Source: Pseudomonadota bacterium
GTDB lineage: Bacteria; Pseudomonadota; Gammaproteobacteria; Pseudomonadales; Pseudohongiellaceae
Direction of reading: 5' to 3'
DNA: 57,237 bases
Assembly: GCA_027621405.1 (NCBI GenBank)
Contig: JAQCBT010000022.1
Coordinates: 1-57,237, forward strand
Shown here: positions 29,016-40,337 of the stretch, in pieces
Numbering within the stretch: position 1 is the stretch's first letter
How the letters are laid out: each line of letters starts with the position of its first letter
Position numbers and translations under genes: made by a program
Notes under the pieces: model-generated
Database searches by the model: none
The model's input: only the letters and a program-made list of their open reading frames with translations
What the model was told of the DNA's origin: nothing

Positions 29016-29849
29016 CTAGAGCAATTCCACGAAGTTCAATTTCTCTGGCCTGTCAGACTTTTCATTTCGCAAGTTTGCAAAATCAAACAATCCGGTATCG
29101 GCCAGCTGGCTGGGAGACACATTGGTGATTGCCTTGAAGATGCTCTCTACCCGGCCCGGATGCTGCCTGTCCCATTCTGTGAGCATGGACTTGATAGCCT
29201 GCCGTTGCAGGTTGTCCTGTGAGCCACAGAGATTGCAGGGAATGATCGGGAACTCCATCATCGCCGAGAATTTTTCAATCTCGGCTTCCTTGCAATAGGC
29301 CAGGGGTCGTATCACGACATTGCGTTTATCGTCACTCAATAGTTTAGGCGGCATGGCCTTCAGGCTGCCACCGTAGAACATGTTAAGAAACAGGGTTTCC
29401 ACGATGTCATCCCGATGATGGCCCAGGGCGATCTTGTTGGCACCGATGGACTCGGCGAAGTTATAGAGAATGCCCCGACGCAAGCGTGAGCAGAGTCCAC
29501 AGAAGGTCTTGCCCTCTGGCACCTTGTCCGTGACGATGGAATAGGTGTCCTGTTCGAGGATGGTGAATTCCACCCCCAGTGAAGAGAGATACCTGGGTAA
29601 CACATCCTCAGGAAACCCCGGCTGCTTCTGATCGAGATTCACCGCATGCAGGCGAAAGTCGATCGGCGCATGCTGCTGCAGGTTCTGGAGGATATCCAGC
29701 AATGTGTAAGAGTCTTTGCCACCCGACAGGCACACCATGACGAGATCGCCGTCTTCGATCATATTGAAATCGGCGATCGCCCTGCCCACATCCCGCCGCA
29801 GGTTTTTGCGACTGCGATTGAGCTTAAACCTGTCCTTATTGGCTGTCAT
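29016..29849 (-). CDS. ttcA: tRNA 2-thiocytidine biosynthesis protein TtcA
   Basis: TtcA is an ATP- and iron-sulfur-dependent enzyme that thiolates cytidine 32 of certain tRNAs. The 277 residues contain the PP-loop [13 protein letters not shown] near residue 41 and two conserved CxxC pairs that hold the 4Fe-4S cluster ([12 protein letters not shown] and [12 protein letters not shown]). [21 protein letters not shown] is the typical central motif. It lies 7 bp downstream of fadA on the same strand and may be read through from the fad operon. Confidence 0.96.
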   Translation of the reverse strand: MTANKDRFKLNRSRKNLRRDVGRAIADFNMIEDGDLVMVCLSGGKDSYTLLDILQNLQQHAPIDFRLHAVNLDQKQPGFPEDVLPRYLSSLGVEFTILEQDTYSIVTDKVPEGKTFCGLCSRLRRGILYNFAESIGANKIALGHHRDDIVETLFLNMFYGGSLKAMPPKLLSDDKRNVVIRPLAYCKEAEIEKFSAMMEFPIIPCNLCGSQDNLQRQAIKSMLTEWDRQHPGRVESIFKAITNVSPSQLADTGLFDFANLRNEKSDRPEKLNFVELL

Positions 29850-29856
29850 TGCGCGA

Positions 29857-31053
<1,197 letters not shown>

Positions 31054-31057
31054 TCAT

Positions 31058-33205
31058 TCAGGAAAATTGATAGTAGCGGCCGTTGGAAGCCGCCTTATCG
31101 CGCATCGCGGCAGTGACCTCAAACATCGCACCCAGTTCGGCATACTTGTCCGCCAGTGCGACGAAGTTTGCAGATCCGAGGCTATCCACGTAGCGCAGGG
31201 CGCCACCCCTGAAAGGCGGGAAGCCCAGCCCCAGCACGAGTCCCATGTCGGCCTCGATAGCCGTTTCTACGATGCCATCTTCCAGGCAACGGGCAGTCTC
31301 CAGGCACATGGCCACCATCATGCGGTCGACAATCTCCTGATCATCAAATTCCCTCTTGGCTTGCTGCACCGAGGCGATCAGACTATCTGTCTCCGGATTT
31401 GGCAGCTTCTTAGGCTTGCCCCGTTTATCGGGTTCATACAGGTAGAAACCACTGCCACTCTTCTGGCCCAGCTTGCCCTGATTGAACAACAACTCAATGG
31501 CGCTGTCGAAATCCTGTTGCATGCGCTCGAAACCTGACGCCATGACCGCTTGGGCGTGCACTGCCGTATCGATACCAACCACATCGAGCAAATAGGCCGG
31601 TCCCATGGGCCAACCAAACTTCTCCATGGCTTTGTCTATCTGGCGGAAGTCGGCACCATCGCGCAACAACTGTGCGAACGCGCCAAAATAGGGGAACAGA
31701 ATACGGTTCACGAGGAAACCAGGACAGTTGTTGACCACGATGGGAGTCTTGCCCAGCTTCTTCGCATAGGCCACGGTGGTGGCGATGGTTTCATCGCTGG
31801 AATTCTTACCACGAATCACTTCGACAAGTGGCATCACCGGAACCGGATTGAAGAAATGCATGCCACAGAAATTTTCCGGACGCTTCAGCCCGGTCGCCAG
31901 CTCGTCGATAGAGATGGTAGACGTGTTCGATGCAATAATAGTGTCAGGCGTCACTATTCCTTCCAGCTCTGACAGGACAGATTTCTTGATGTCCGGGTTT
32001 TCAATTACCGCTTCCACAACGATATCAATCTTGTCGAACCCACCGTAATCCAGCGATGGCCTGATACTGGAGAGCGCAGCCACCATCTGGTCGATGCTCA
32101 TCCTGCCCTTCTCTACTCGCTTGTTGAATTGCTTGCGGGCCTCCGCCATACCCAGGTCCAGTCCTTCCTGGCGCACATCCTTCATCACGATTGGCGTACC
32201 CTTAAGGGCAGACTGGTAGGCGATACCACCACCCATGATGCCAGCACCGAGCACAGCGGCGGTGTTGACGACCGATGCCTTGGCGACGGCCTTCTTTGCC
32301 TTGCTGCCCAAGAACTGGTCATTGAGGAACATCTGCACCAGGTTCGCTGTTACCTCGAGCTTCGCCAGCTTGACGAAGCCCGCATGTTCCTCTTCAAGGG
32401 CGCCCTTGCGATCCATGGTGGCGGCCTGCTGCATCACCTTGACTGCTGTGATGGGGGCCGGATAGTTCGGTCCCGCCTGGGCTGCCACTAATCCCTTGGC
32501 AGTCTCGAAAGCAACATTAAGTTCGATAGGATTGAGTTTGAGCGGGGAATTCTTCGTGTTGCGCTGGGCCTTGTAATCCAGTTTGCCTGCATTGCACTGC
32601 TGAATCAGGTTCTCGGCTGCCGCCACCAACTTGTCTGCTTCCACTACCGCGTCCAGGGCACCCTCCTTGAACGCCTGCTCCGCCCTGATCTGTGCACCAG
32701 AGCTGATCCACTGGTTGGCGTTATCGGCCCCAATCAGCCGCGGCAGGCGCACGGTGCCGCCAAAACCCGGAATGATGCCCAGTTTGACTTCAGGAAACCC
32801 AACCACGGCCGCAGGGGTACCAATCCTGTAGTCTGTCGACACCGCCAGCTCGAATCCTCCGCCGAGTGCAATGCCGTTAATAGCAGTAACCGTAGGGAAA
32901 GGCAGGTCTTCGATGGCATTGAACAGGCTGTTGGCCTCTACCAGCCAGCCCATGATCTGCTCTTCAGACTGGGCAAACATCGCCGTGAATTCGGTGATAT
33001 CCGCACCTACGATGAATGCTGGCTTGGCACTGCAGAACACGAGACCTTTAACATCGGAGCGGGACAGTTCCGCCACGGCCTGACGCAGCTCTTCCAGAGT
33101 CTGCCGGTTAAACTTGTTGACTGACGAGTCTTGCAGGTCAAAGGTGAGCGTCGCCACACCGGAAGGCAATACGTCGACGCTGAGCGCCTTGCCTGAGTAC
33201 TTCAT
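31058..33205 (-). CDS. fadB: fatty acid oxidation complex subunit FadB
   Basis: FadB carries enoyl-CoA hydratase/isomerase activity in its N-terminal half and L-3-hydroxyacyl-CoA dehydrogenase activity in its C-terminal half. In 715 residues one sees the crotonase oxyanion region ([42 protein letters not shown]), a linker helix, the NAD-binding motif [18 protein letters not shown] near residue 318, and the dehydrogenase signatures [12 protein letters not shown] and [17 protein letters not shown]. It is the first gene of fadB-fadA(-ttcA). The promoter region at 33206-33340 carries a TATAAT on the minus strand. Confidence 0.97.
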   Translation of the reverse strand: MKYSGKALSVDVLPSGVATLTFDLQDSSVNKFNRQTLEELRQAVAELSRSDVKGLVFCSAKPAFIVGADITEFTAMFAQSEEQIMGWLVEANSLFNAIEDLPFPTVTAINGIALGGGFELAVSTDYRIGTPAAVVGFPEVKLGIIPGFGGTVRLPRLIGADNANQWISSGAQIRAEQAFKEGALDAVVEADKLVAAAENLIQQCNAGKLDYKAQRNTKNSPLKLNPIELNVAFETAKGLVAAQAGPNYPAPITAVKVMQQAATMDRKGALEEEHAGFVKLAKLEVTANLVQMFLNDQFLGSKAKKAVAKASVVNTAAVLGAGIMGGGIAYQSALKGTPIVMKDVRQEGLDLGMAEARKQFNKRVEKGRMSIDQMVAALSSIRPSLDYGGFDKIDIVVEAVIENPDIKKSVLSELEGIVTPDTIIASNTSTISIDELATGLKRPENFCGMHFFNPVPVMPLVEVIRGKNSSDETIATTVAYAKKLGKTPIVVNNCPGFLVNRILFPYFGAFAQLLRDGADFRQIDKAMEKFGWPMGPAYLLDVVGIDTAVHAQAVMASGFERMQQDFDSAIELLFNQGKLGQKSGSGFYLYEPDKRGKPKKLPNPETDSLIASVQQAKREFDDQEIVDRMMVAMCLETARCLEDGIVETAIEADMGLVLGLGFPPFRGGALRYVDSLGSANFVALADKYAELGAMFEVTAAMRDKAASNGRYYQFS

Positions 33206-33256
33206 ACTGTATCTCCAGTTTTAAGGGCCTGAATCCCATGCCCGGAAGGGCTGGGG

Positions 33257-33262
33257 ATTATA
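33257..33262 (-). promoter_or_regulatory. -10 hexamer TATAAT for fadBA
   Basis: Minus-strand TATAAT, about 52 bases before the fadB ATG. No convincing -35 is 16-18 bases upstream, so an activator or weak -35 must be assumed. Confidence 0.4.
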
Positions 33263-33352
33263 CCTTTATCACGGTTCACAGGACAGACAGGTACAACAGC
33301 CATAGGCTGGGTTATCATGAGATTTTACGGGCCGTGAATGGGAGATACCCCC

Positions 33353-34396
33353 GTGCCGATTAACCGACTTGTCCACCTGCTTCTGCTGAGCCTGGCGATC
33401 CCCCACGCCGTCAGTGCTGCCAGCAGTGGTGTAATTACGCTCTACCACCACGTGGCTACGGATACACCGCCCTCCACCAGCATTTCGCCCTCAGACTTCC
33501 GTGGTCATCTTCAGTACCTGCGGGACAATGGCTTTAGCGTCGTGCCCCTGGATCGCATGGTGGAAGACTTGCGAGTTGGCCGCGAATTGCCGGACAAGGC
33601 CGTAGCTATCACTTTCGATGATGGCTATATCTCCATCTATGACACTGCATTTCCTATGCTACAGGAGTTTGGTATGCCATTTACCCTGTTCCTCAGCACC
33701 GATCCGATCAACCAGAACCAGCCCAATTACATGAATTGGTCACAGATCAAAGAGATGGCGGATGCCGGCGTGATCATCGCCAATCACATGGTTCATCACC
33801 CGTACATGCTGGACAGAAAACCGGGAGAAGATGATGCTGCGTGGATTCGCAGGAATCGCGAAGAATTGCTGGAGGCCGAACGGACCATCGTCGAGCACAC
33901 AGGCCAGAACCATCGTTATCTGGCATACCCTTATGGCGAGTTCGACCCCGCCATCAAACGCATGCTGGACGAAGAAGGATTCACTGGCTTCGCACAGAAT
34001 TCCGGGGCCATAGGGCCGGATTCGGATTATCTCGCTTTGCCCCGTTACCCGCTTGCCAGCATCTATGCGGATCTGGACACGGCGCGTACGAAATTTGACT
34101 CCCTGGCTTTCAGCGCTCGCATCGTGGAACCGGAATCGCCGGTCACCAGCGAAGCAAGCCCCGCTGTCACACTGCAGTTTAGCCCTGGCGCCTATAATCT
34201 TTCCCAGATCGGCTGCTTCGCCAACAGCAAAGCCATTCCCATGGAATGGGTAGACAGGGAACAGGGTATCGTTGAATTGCGACCGGACGACCGCTTCAGC
34301 GGCAGGCGCTGGCGCTACATTTGCACAGCCCCTTCTCCGGGGTCGTCACGCTATTTCTGGTATTCGGTACAGTGGATTAATCCGGCGATTAACTAG
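33353..34396 (+). CDS. exported polysaccharide deacetylase (NodB family)
   Basis: This 347-residue secreted protein has a signal peptide (about 1-22, ending VSAA) and a carbohydrate esterase family 4 NodB domain. The domain shows TFDDGY (general-base and metal aspartates), ANHMVHHPYM supplying the H-x3-H metal ligands, and YPYGEFDP. About 90 C-terminal residues after the domain contain two cysteines and a beta-rich region, possibly a small carbohydrate-binding module. Substrate is not predictable; the domain could act on a beta-1,6-GlcNAc-type exopolysaccharide or on peptidoglycan. The frame starts with ATG at 33338, but GTG at 33353 has GGGAG at ideal distance and a better signal peptide. 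Confidence 0.88.
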   Translation: MPINRLVHLLLLSLAIPHAVSAASSGVITLYHHVATDTPPSTSISPSDFRGHLQYLRDNGFSVVPLDRMVEDLRVGRELPDKAVAITFDDGYISIYDTAFPMLQEFGMPFTLFLSTDPINQNQPNYMNWSQIKEMADAGVIIANHMVHHPYMLDRKPGEDDAAWIRRNREELLEAERTIVEHTGQNHRYLAYPYGEFDPAIKRMLDEEGFTGFAQNSGAIGPDSDYLALPRYPLASIYADLDTARTKFDSLAFSARIVEPESPVTSEASPAVTLQFSPGAYNLSQIGCFANSKAIPMEWVDREQGIVELRPDDRFSGRRWRYICTAPSPGSSRYFWYSVQWINPAIN

Positions 34397-34407
34397 CCAG
34401 GAAATCG

Positions 34408-35277
34408 TTAGCTCTGGTCCCTTTCCATCAGATCGTTTTGCAGGATGATGTTTTGCACTTCATCGACATAATGGTCCCCACGCTGCGAGTAACGACCAAG
34501 GCCAGACGCCAGTAACAAGGGATCCAGATCTGCATTGGCGACCCGCATCTCGGCTCGAAGCTGTCGCAGATAGCGATAGGAATCATGGGTATTGATGTTC
34601 TGAAAGTAGCCGCTGATGGATTCCCTGATGGAGTCGAACCGCTTCACCTCATGGATATCCCCACTGCGTCTTCGACTCGGTACGATGCCGCAGCCTTCTT
34701 CAAAACACCACTGACCAAAAATATTATTGCCTTCCAGGGCAAACCGGGATGTTCCCCATGCCGATTCGTTTGCCGCCTGCGCCAGCACCAGTGAGACAGG
34801 AATGCCATCCACTCTCAGCATGAGCTCGTTGGCGATTTCTCGGTCCGATTTCTCGGTGCTATCTATGCGATAGTAGTCTGCCAGCTCCAGAATCCATTGC
34901 CGCTCGCGGTTACTGAAACCAACGCCACTGTTGGCAATATCGGCGAAGGACTGGAGCTCTTCCCTGACTTCAGCAATCGCCTCATTTTCTGCGATGACAT
35001 AGTCTTCCAGGTAATCGAAGAATTGTTGCTTCTTCACATCGACGTTTTCAATAGAAGCAAAATCCGGAAACACCGTGATGGGAACCAGGTCTGGCTCCAT
35101 GGTGATCTCCGGCAAGTCTGGGTTCGCCAGCTGCATTACCATGAACGTCAGTCCTGCCAGTGCCAGCGACGTAAACGCAGCGACTCCCAGCTCCAGCTTC
35201 CTGGACGTTGCCGGGAAACCTTCCTGAGAACCACCGGCGTCTAATTCTTCACGCTTTGTGTTTTCGGTTCTATCCAC
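34408..35277 (-). CDS. Bax-like glucosaminidase, membrane anchored
   Basis: These 289 residues resemble the E. coli Bax/ glucosaminidase (GH73-like) family of peptidoglycan hydrolases. A single membrane helix lies at about 29-50 (AAFTSLALAGLTFMVMQLA), so the enzyme domain is periplasmic. The catalytic segment is LVLAQAANESAWGTSRFALEGNNIFGQWCF, with the glutamate in A-N-E-S-A-W-G, followed by YFQNINTHDSYRYLRQLR. Two cysteines after the catalytic helix (WCFEEGC) may form a disulfide. The start is GTG at 35277 with only a weak ribosome-binding site. Confidence 0.85.
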   Translation of the reverse strand: MDRTENTKREELDAGGSQEGFPATSRKLELGVAAFTSLALAGLTFMVMQLANPDLPEITMEPDLVPITVFPDFASIENVDVKKQQFFDYLEDYVIAENEAIAEVREELQSFADIANSGVGFSNRERQWILELADYYRIDSTEKSDREIANELMLRVDGIPVSLVLAQAANESAWGTSRFALEGNNIFGQWCFEEGCGIVPSRRRSGDIHEVKRFDSIRESISGYFQNINTHDSYRYLRQLRAEMRVANADLDPLLLASGLGRYSQRGDHYVDEVQNIILQNDLMERDQS

Positions 35278-35823
35278 GATCTACTCGACCCTTCGTATGA
35301 CACCTAGCACATTCGCTTTGTTCAACCCTGAATCCCTGACGACCTGTTGTCCAAAAAGGTTCTTTTTCGGCAATTCGGTAACAAATTTCGATCCCGGGAT
35401 TTTAAGATACTTCGGGACCGGAAGGGCGTATTTTCGTCTCGTTTCGACCTGATTTTACCCGGCTTTCATCCCGGGAAAATCCGCGCCTTTTCGACAATTC
35501 GATTGAAGAAAAAACCCCATGTACCTGAATTTACTCAACAAATCGAAAACAAAACTCCGCCTTAGGAATCAATAACTTATGGGAGAATTAAGCCTTATAT
35601 CGGCCATTTTCTCAACATTCCATAACGCTCCAGACCTGTATCCGGATTACCCGTTTGGAGCCCTGTTCTGGACTCATACCCTGGTCCATCGCCATCGCGG
35701 CCGGGGGCCCACGGCTCCAGTTATCGCCCGGCGTATTTCGGAACGTTAGTTCATTATTAAAGGACTGTGATTGCAGGACCGAGCCCTACTGGCAACGGGC
35801 AACTGCAGGATTAGTTGGTATTG
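35278..35823. other. 546-base stretch without a supported gene
   Basis: It lies between the 3' end of the BolA-like gene and the start of the Bax-like gene, both minus strand. It holds a perfect ATCCCGGGAT palindrome (35391-35400) and a related ATCCCGGGAA (35468-35477), 77 bp apart, plus an A5/T5 hairpin near 35351-35370. Open frames of 60-110 codons occur, but none has a ribosome-binding site or recognisable family. No RNA gene is recognised. Confidence 0.4.
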
Positions 35824-36147
35824 CTAGGAAAGTTCCTGACTCTCCACCTTGCTACCACCTCTGCAGTTGGGGGAGTCGGGCACCTTGTCTGCATCCCACT
35901 CATCAGGCGTATAGAGATGCAGTGCGAGCGCATGGACGCTGCCTGCGAGTTCATCGGCGAGGATCGCATAAACTTCCTGGTGGCGTTTGACGCGGGTGAG
36001 GCTACTGAACGAATCGCTGACCAGGGTAACCTTGAAATGAGACTCTGTTGCCGGGCCTGAATGCATATGGCTCTCGTTGTCCACCTTGAGGTGGAGCGGA
36101 TTGAATGCAGTGGAGAGTTTGTTCTCGATTGCTGTTTGAGTACTCAT
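35824..36147 (-). CDS. bolA: BolA-family protein
   Basis: BolA proteins partner with monothiol glutaredoxins in iron-sulfur or iron regulation and can bind DNA. The 107 residues contain the core NESHMHSGPATESHFKVTLVSDSF, with the histidines typical of BolA, then KRHQEVYAILADEL and the ending VHALALHLYTPDEW. A polar tail of about 20 residues follows. The ATG at 36147 is used; the open frame extends 14 codons further without support. It is divergent from the YlqF-type GTPase. No glutaredoxin gene is visible nearby. Confidence 0.92.
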   Translation of the reverse strand: MSTQTAIENKLSTAFNPLHLKVDNESHMHSGPATESHFKVTLVSDSFSSLTRVKRHQEVYAILADELAGSVHALALHLYTPDEWDADKVPDSPNCRGGSKVESQELS

Positions 36148-36285
36148 GTAATGTCTGACCCTACACTCTCGTAAATGACACAGAAACAATTGCTGGCAAG
36201 AGACCGCACTAAAAGCAAAGTATGCTGCCCTGCCAGTCAGCTGATTATATACTCAATCTGATGCACAAATGCCGATAAGTATTCT

Positions 36286-37119
36286 ATGCCTATTTCCTGG
36301 TTTCCCGGTCACATGCACAAGACCGGCAAAGAACTGCGCAAGATCATGAGCGCAACCCATGCGCTGATTGAAGTCAGGGATGCACGCATTCCATCGGCAA
36401 GCGCCAACCCGCTGCTGGATGTACTCGCGGAAGACCGACCCGTGGTTATTATCCTGAACAAGAGCGACCTCGCCGATCCCGAGCTAACTCGTGATTGGGA
36501 GCGGTATTTCAGTGCACTGCCTAGGCGCGCCTGCATCAGTAGCGGACCGGACAAGCAATCAATAAATGAAATAATACTCGGGCAACTGGATCGATTGCTT
36601 CCTGAAGAATTCACGGGGAAACAGGCCAGGAAGCAATGCCTTATTTTCGGCGTGCCCAATGTCGGTAAATCCACCCTGCTCAACGCCATGGCTGGCCGCA
36701 AGATTGCACGCACCGGAAACGAACCAGCTGTTACCCGCTCCCTGCAGAGAATTCGCCTCAACGACCGCTGGACCCTGGTGGACTCGCCTGGGATGATGCA
36801 ACCCCGACTCGATGATCAACAGGCTGCACTGCTACTGGCGCTCACCGGCACCATACGCCAGACCGCTATCGACGTGGAGGAGATCGGCTGGCTCGGAGCA
36901 GAGTTTCTGCTCGCACATCATCCGAAATCATTGTGCAAACGTTATAACATGCGGGAAGCGCCGAATTCGGCGGAAGAATTGCTTGAGATCATCGCCCACA
37001 GCGTCGGTGGTCTGAGCAAGAAAGGCGGAGTCAATTGGACCCGGGCTGCCGAATCGTTACTAAATGACTTCCGCTCAGGTAAACTAGGCCCCATGACCCT
37101 GGAGCAGGTGCCCCGCTGA
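36286..37119 (+). CDS. ylqF: ribosome biogenesis GTPase YlqF/RbgA family
   Basis: This is a circularly permuted GTPase needed, in characterised relatives, for late large-subunit assembly. The 277 residues show the permuted order: G4 LNKSDLAD (about 60-67), then G1 FGVPNVGKSTLLNAM (about 123-137), G2-like PAVTRSLQ, G3 DSPGMMQP. The N-terminal WFPGHMHKTGKELR motif and the C-terminal helical ANTAR-like domain are as in the family. It is followed 70 bp downstream by the M16C protease gene on the same strand. Confidence 0.93.
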   Translation: MPISWFPGHMHKTGKELRKIMSATHALIEVRDARIPSASANPLLDVLAEDRPVVIILNKSDLADPELTRDWERYFSALPRRACISSGPDKQSINEIILGQLDRLLPEEFTGKQARKQCLIFGVPNVGKSTLLNAMAGRKIARTGNEPAVTRSLQRIRLNDRWTLVDSPGMMQPRLDDQQAALLLALTGTIRQTAIDVEEIGWLGAEFLLAHHPKSLCKRYNMREAPNSAEELLEIIAHSVGGLSKKGGVNWTRAAESLLNDFRSGKLGPMTLEQVPR

Positions 37120-37189
37120 GGCGCGTCCCCGGGAGGCATGAAACTCGCTCCCGCAGCCACATCCCAAGAATCCTGGAACACAATTGAAG

Positions 37190-40150
37190 ATGACCGAAGT
37201 TAGCAGTACGGAATCCACAACAGAGAGTTTAAATTCAGTAAACTCGAGAAATCACCCCGCATTTACCTGGATTCGCAGTGAAGAGATTCCGTCACTCAAT
37301 ATTACGATAGAGCAGTACGAGCATCGTAAGACCGGCGCTGTTCACTACCATCTCAGCAGCGACAACCCGGAGAATGTCTTCCTTGTCGCCTTCCGTACCG
37401 TGCCCATGGACTCCACGGGCGTAGCCCATATCCTTGAGCACACTGCCCTCTGCGGCAGCAAGAAATATCCGGTGCGTGACCCCTTCTTCATGATGATACG
37501 ACGGTCACTCAACACCTTCATGAATGCGTTCACCAGCAGCGACTGGACCGCTTATCCATTCGCCAGCAAGAATCGCAAGGATTTCGGCAACCTGCTCAAC
37601 GTTTATCTCGACGCAACGTTCTTCTCCCGGTTACACGAACTGGACTTTGCGCAGGAAGGCCATCGCCTTGAATTTGCTGAACCGGACAACCCCGAGAGCG
37701 AATTGCTGTACAAAGGTGTTGTCTACAATGAGATGAAAGGTGCCATGAGCTCCACTAACAGTGTGCTCTGGCATACCATATCCAGCCACCTGTTCCCCAC
37801 CACGACCTATCACTACAATAGTGGCGGCGAACCTGAAAACATACCGGATCTCAGTTACCAGCAATTGCTGGATTTCTACCGCTCTCACTATCACCCGAGC
37901 AATGCCGTCTTCATGACCTTTGGTGATATACCAGCATTCGAGCATCACGAACAATTCGAAGAACTGGCGCTGTCCAGCTTCGACAGGCTGGAAGTCGATA
38001 TCCATGTTGACGATGAACAGCGCTACAAGGCTCCAGTGCGGGTTGAGGAAACCTACGCCGCCGAGGAACCTACCGACAACAAGACCCACCTCGTCGTTGG
38101 CTGGTTACTGGGACACAGCACCAATCTACCGGAACTTTTCGAGGCCCAACTACTGTCGTCTGTGCTGCTGGAAAATTCCGCCTCACCCCTGCTCAAGGCG
38201 CTGGAGACATCACCACTCGGACAATCTCCTTCGCCGATGTGCGGGCTCGAGGATTCCAATCGTGAAATGAGCTTCATGGCCGGCCTCGAAGGATGTGCGG
38301 AAGACTGCAGCGATGCGGTTGAATCCCTGGTACTGGATACACTGCAAGAAATAATGGAAAACGGCGTCGACCAGGAACAGGTAGATGCTGCACTGCATCA
38401 ACTGGAATTGAACCAGAGAGAGATTTCCGGAGACAGCTACCCCTATGGCCTGCAACTGATATTGAGTTGCCTCTCGACTGCATTGCATCGAGGCGACGCG
38501 ATCAGGCTCATGGATATCGATCCCGTGCTGGACGAATTGCGGCAACGGGCGGAAGACCCTGGTTTCATTCCGGGACTAATCAAGAAATTGCTGCTGGACA
38601 ATCCACACCGGGTTACCCTGACCATGCGACCCGATGCCGGCCTGGCGCAAAAGAAAGTAGAGTCTGAGAAGCAACGACTTGCCTCGATCAAGTCCCAACT
38701 GAATAGCGAAGACAGCAAGGCGATTGTAGAGCAAGCCCAGGCCCTCGCCGCCCGCCAGGAAGTGGTGGACGATCCTGGATTGCTGCCGAAGGTCGGCCTG
38801 GAAGATGTGCCGAAGGAAATCCAGGAACCGCAAAGAATCGACAGGCAACTGGACGCAGGCCCCCTCAGCTACTACACCCAGGGCACCAATGGACTCGCCT
38901 ACCAGCAGATAGTCTTTCCCCTGCCGCAACTGGATGATGACTTGCTCGAGGTTCTGCCTCTGTATACCAGTTGCCTGCCGGAATTTGGCGTTGGCAACAA
39001 GGATTACGCCGAGGTCCAGACCTGGCAATCCAGAATCAGTGGAGGCATAAATTGCTTCAGCAGCATACGCAGCGACCGTGATGACGAACAGAGAGTGAAG
39101 GCCTACCTCACCTTCTCATCCAAGTCGCTGGTACGTAATCATGATGAACTCTCAGGTCTCCTGGCCGCAACAATAGAGCAGGTGCGCTTCGACGAGACGC
39201 AGAGACTGTCGGATTTGATCGAACAGATCTGTGTCCGCAAGGAAAACAGCGTTACCGGCAGCGGCCATAGCCTGGCCATGAGTCTCGCCAGCAGCAGGCT
39301 CAGTCCAGCCGCAAACCTGAGTCACCGCTTCGGCGGATTGCAGGGTATCAAGAACCTCAAGGCTCTGCGGGATCAGTTGCAGGACGAGACTGTTCGCGAG
39401 TCGCTCATGGACAAGCTGCGGCGCATCCATGAGCAGGTCCGGACAGCGGATAAACGCTTCCTGCTGGTAGGTGAAAAAAAAGCCATGAACAAACTACAGG
39501 AGCAGTTGGCCAGGCGCTGGGAATCAGCTCCGGCTACCAGCAGCACTATGCTGACACTGCCCGGTGTCCGCGAGCAGACCCTCGAAGCCTGGACCACCTC
39601 GACCCAGGTGAACTTCTGCGCCAAGGCCTTCCCTACGGTACCAGCAGGACATGAGGACAACGCGGCGCTGACCATTCTCGCGGGATTCCTGCGCAACGGG
39701 TTCCTGCATACCGTCATTCGCGAGAAAGGCGGAGCTTATGGCGGCGGTGCTGCCCAGGATCCCGGTTCTGCTTCATTTCGCTTCTTTTCTTACCGTGACC
39801 CGCGACTGGAGGCGACCCTAAATGATTTCGATCGCTCCATCCAGTGGCTGCTGGAAGAGGAGCATCCACCCCATCGACTGGAAGAAGCCATTCTTGGCGT
39901 CATCTCCAGCATGGACAAGTCGTCTTCTCCAGCGGGCGAGGCGAAGCAAGCCTATTACAACTACCTGTTTGGGCGCACAGCGGAGCACCGCATGCAGTTC
40001 CGCCAGCAGGTTCTGGCCACCGAACTGGCTGATCTGCGGCGAGTAGCGGAACGATATTTCAGCCCGGAAAAGGCTTCCGTGGGGATTATTTCCAACCGCG
40101 AGGCGGTGGAAAATCTGCCAATCGACGGATTGGAAATTACGAATATTTAA
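37190..40150 (+). CDS. M16C (presequence protease-like) zinc metalloprotease
   Basis: These 986 residues form a single-chain, double M16 protease like mitochondrial PreP and bacterial relatives, which degrade short unstructured peptides inside a closing chamber. The inverted zinc motif H-I-L-E-H is at about residues 80-84, and the third ligand glutamate is in GVVYNEMKGAMSS about 75 residues later. The C-terminal half keeps the arginine-tyrosine substrate region (GGAYGGGA). The frame can start at TTG 37184, but ATG 37190 is preferred. No signal peptide is visible, so it should act in the cytoplasm. An intrinsic terminator candidate is only found after the intervening small transcription unit. 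Confidence 0.92.
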   Translation: MTEVSSTESTTESLNSVNSRNHPAFTWIRSEEIPSLNITIEQYEHRKTGAVHYHLSSDNPENVFLVAFRTVPMDSTGVAHILEHTALCGSKKYPVRDPFFMMIRRSLNTFMNAFTSSDWTAYPFASKNRKDFGNLLNVYLDATFFSRLHELDFAQEGHRLEFAEPDNPESELLYKGVVYNEMKGAMSSTNSVLWHTISSHLFPTTTYHYNSGGEPENIPDLSYQQLLDFYRSHYHPSNAVFMTFGDIPAFEHHEQFEELALSSFDRLEVDIHVDDEQRYKAPVRVEETYAAEEPTDNKTHLVVGWLLGHSTNLPELFEAQLLSSVLLENSASPLLKALETSPLGQSPSPMCGLEDSNREMSFMAGLEGCAEDCSDAVESLVLDTLQEIMENGVDQEQVDAALHQLELNQREISGDSYPYGLQLILSCLSTALHRGDAIRLMDIDPVLDELRQRAEDPGFIPGLIKKLLLDNPHRVTLTMRPDAGLAQKKVESEKQRLASIKSQLNSEDSKAIVEQAQALAARQEVVDDPGLLPKVGLEDVPKEIQEPQRIDRQLDAGPLSYYTQGTNGLAYQQIVFPLPQLDDDLLEVLPLYTSCLPEFGVGNKDYAEVQTWQSRISGGINCFSSIRSDRDDEQRVKAYLTFSSKSLVRNHDELSGLLAATIEQVRFDETQRLSDLIEQICVRKENSVTGSGHSLAMSLASSRLSPAANLSHRFGGLQGIKNLKALRDQLQDETVRESLMDKLRRIHEQVRTADKRFLLVGEKKAMNKLQEQLARRWESAPATSSTMLTLPGVREQTLEAWTTSTQVNFCAKAFPTVPAGHEDNAALTILAGFLRNGFLHTVIREKGGAYGGGAAQDPGSASFRFFSYRDPRLEATLNDFDRSIQWLLEEEHPPHRLEEAILGVISSMDKSSSPAGEAKQAYYNYLFGRTAEHRMQFRQQVLATELADLRRVAERYFSPEKASVGIISNREAVENLPIDGLEITNI

Positions 40151-40238
40151 ACTTTACAGTAACTTGCAAAGCACTCTGCAGGTCAATTATTAAACTTCGG
40201 GGAGGCAAAAAAATAATAAAAAATATTTGCGAACTCTG

Positions 40239-40266
40239 GGAACTAAGCCGGAACCGGGCAGTCTGA
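40239..40266 (+). promoter_or_regulatory. ECF (RpoE-like) sigma promoter
   Basis: GGAACT (40239-40244) is followed after 16 bases by GTCTGA (40261-40266). The RpoE consensus is GGAACTT, 15-16 bases, GTCTGA-like, so both boxes match well. AT-rich DNA lies directly upstream, as at many ECF promoters. The start site would be near 40272. No sigma-factor gene follows; the unit ends at a terminator 100 bases downstream. Confidence 0.65.
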
Positions 40267-40280
40267 ATAAGTGTAGGTAG

Positions 40281-40337
40281 ATGGCATACAAAATTGTGGG
40301 TTTTGTTTCATTTATCTCTCCCTTGATAGTATGTTAA
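40281..40337 (+). CDS. possible 18-residue hydrophobic peptide inside the small RNA
   Basis: ATG at 40281, nine bases after the predicted transcript start, opens a frame for MAYKIVGFVSFISPLIVC. Its TAA (40335-40337) sits at the foot of the terminator stem. The peptide is hydrophobic enough to insert in a membrane. Only TAGGTAG precedes the ATG, a poor ribosome-binding site, and a frame this short can occur by chance. Confidence 0.25.
   Translation: MAYKIVGFVSFISPLIVC

Noticed and set aside
35347..35565. 72-codon plus-strand frame between the Bax-like and BolA-like genes
   Set aside because: Lys/Arg/Phe-rich without a family resemblance or ribosome-binding site; more likely non-coding leader DNA.
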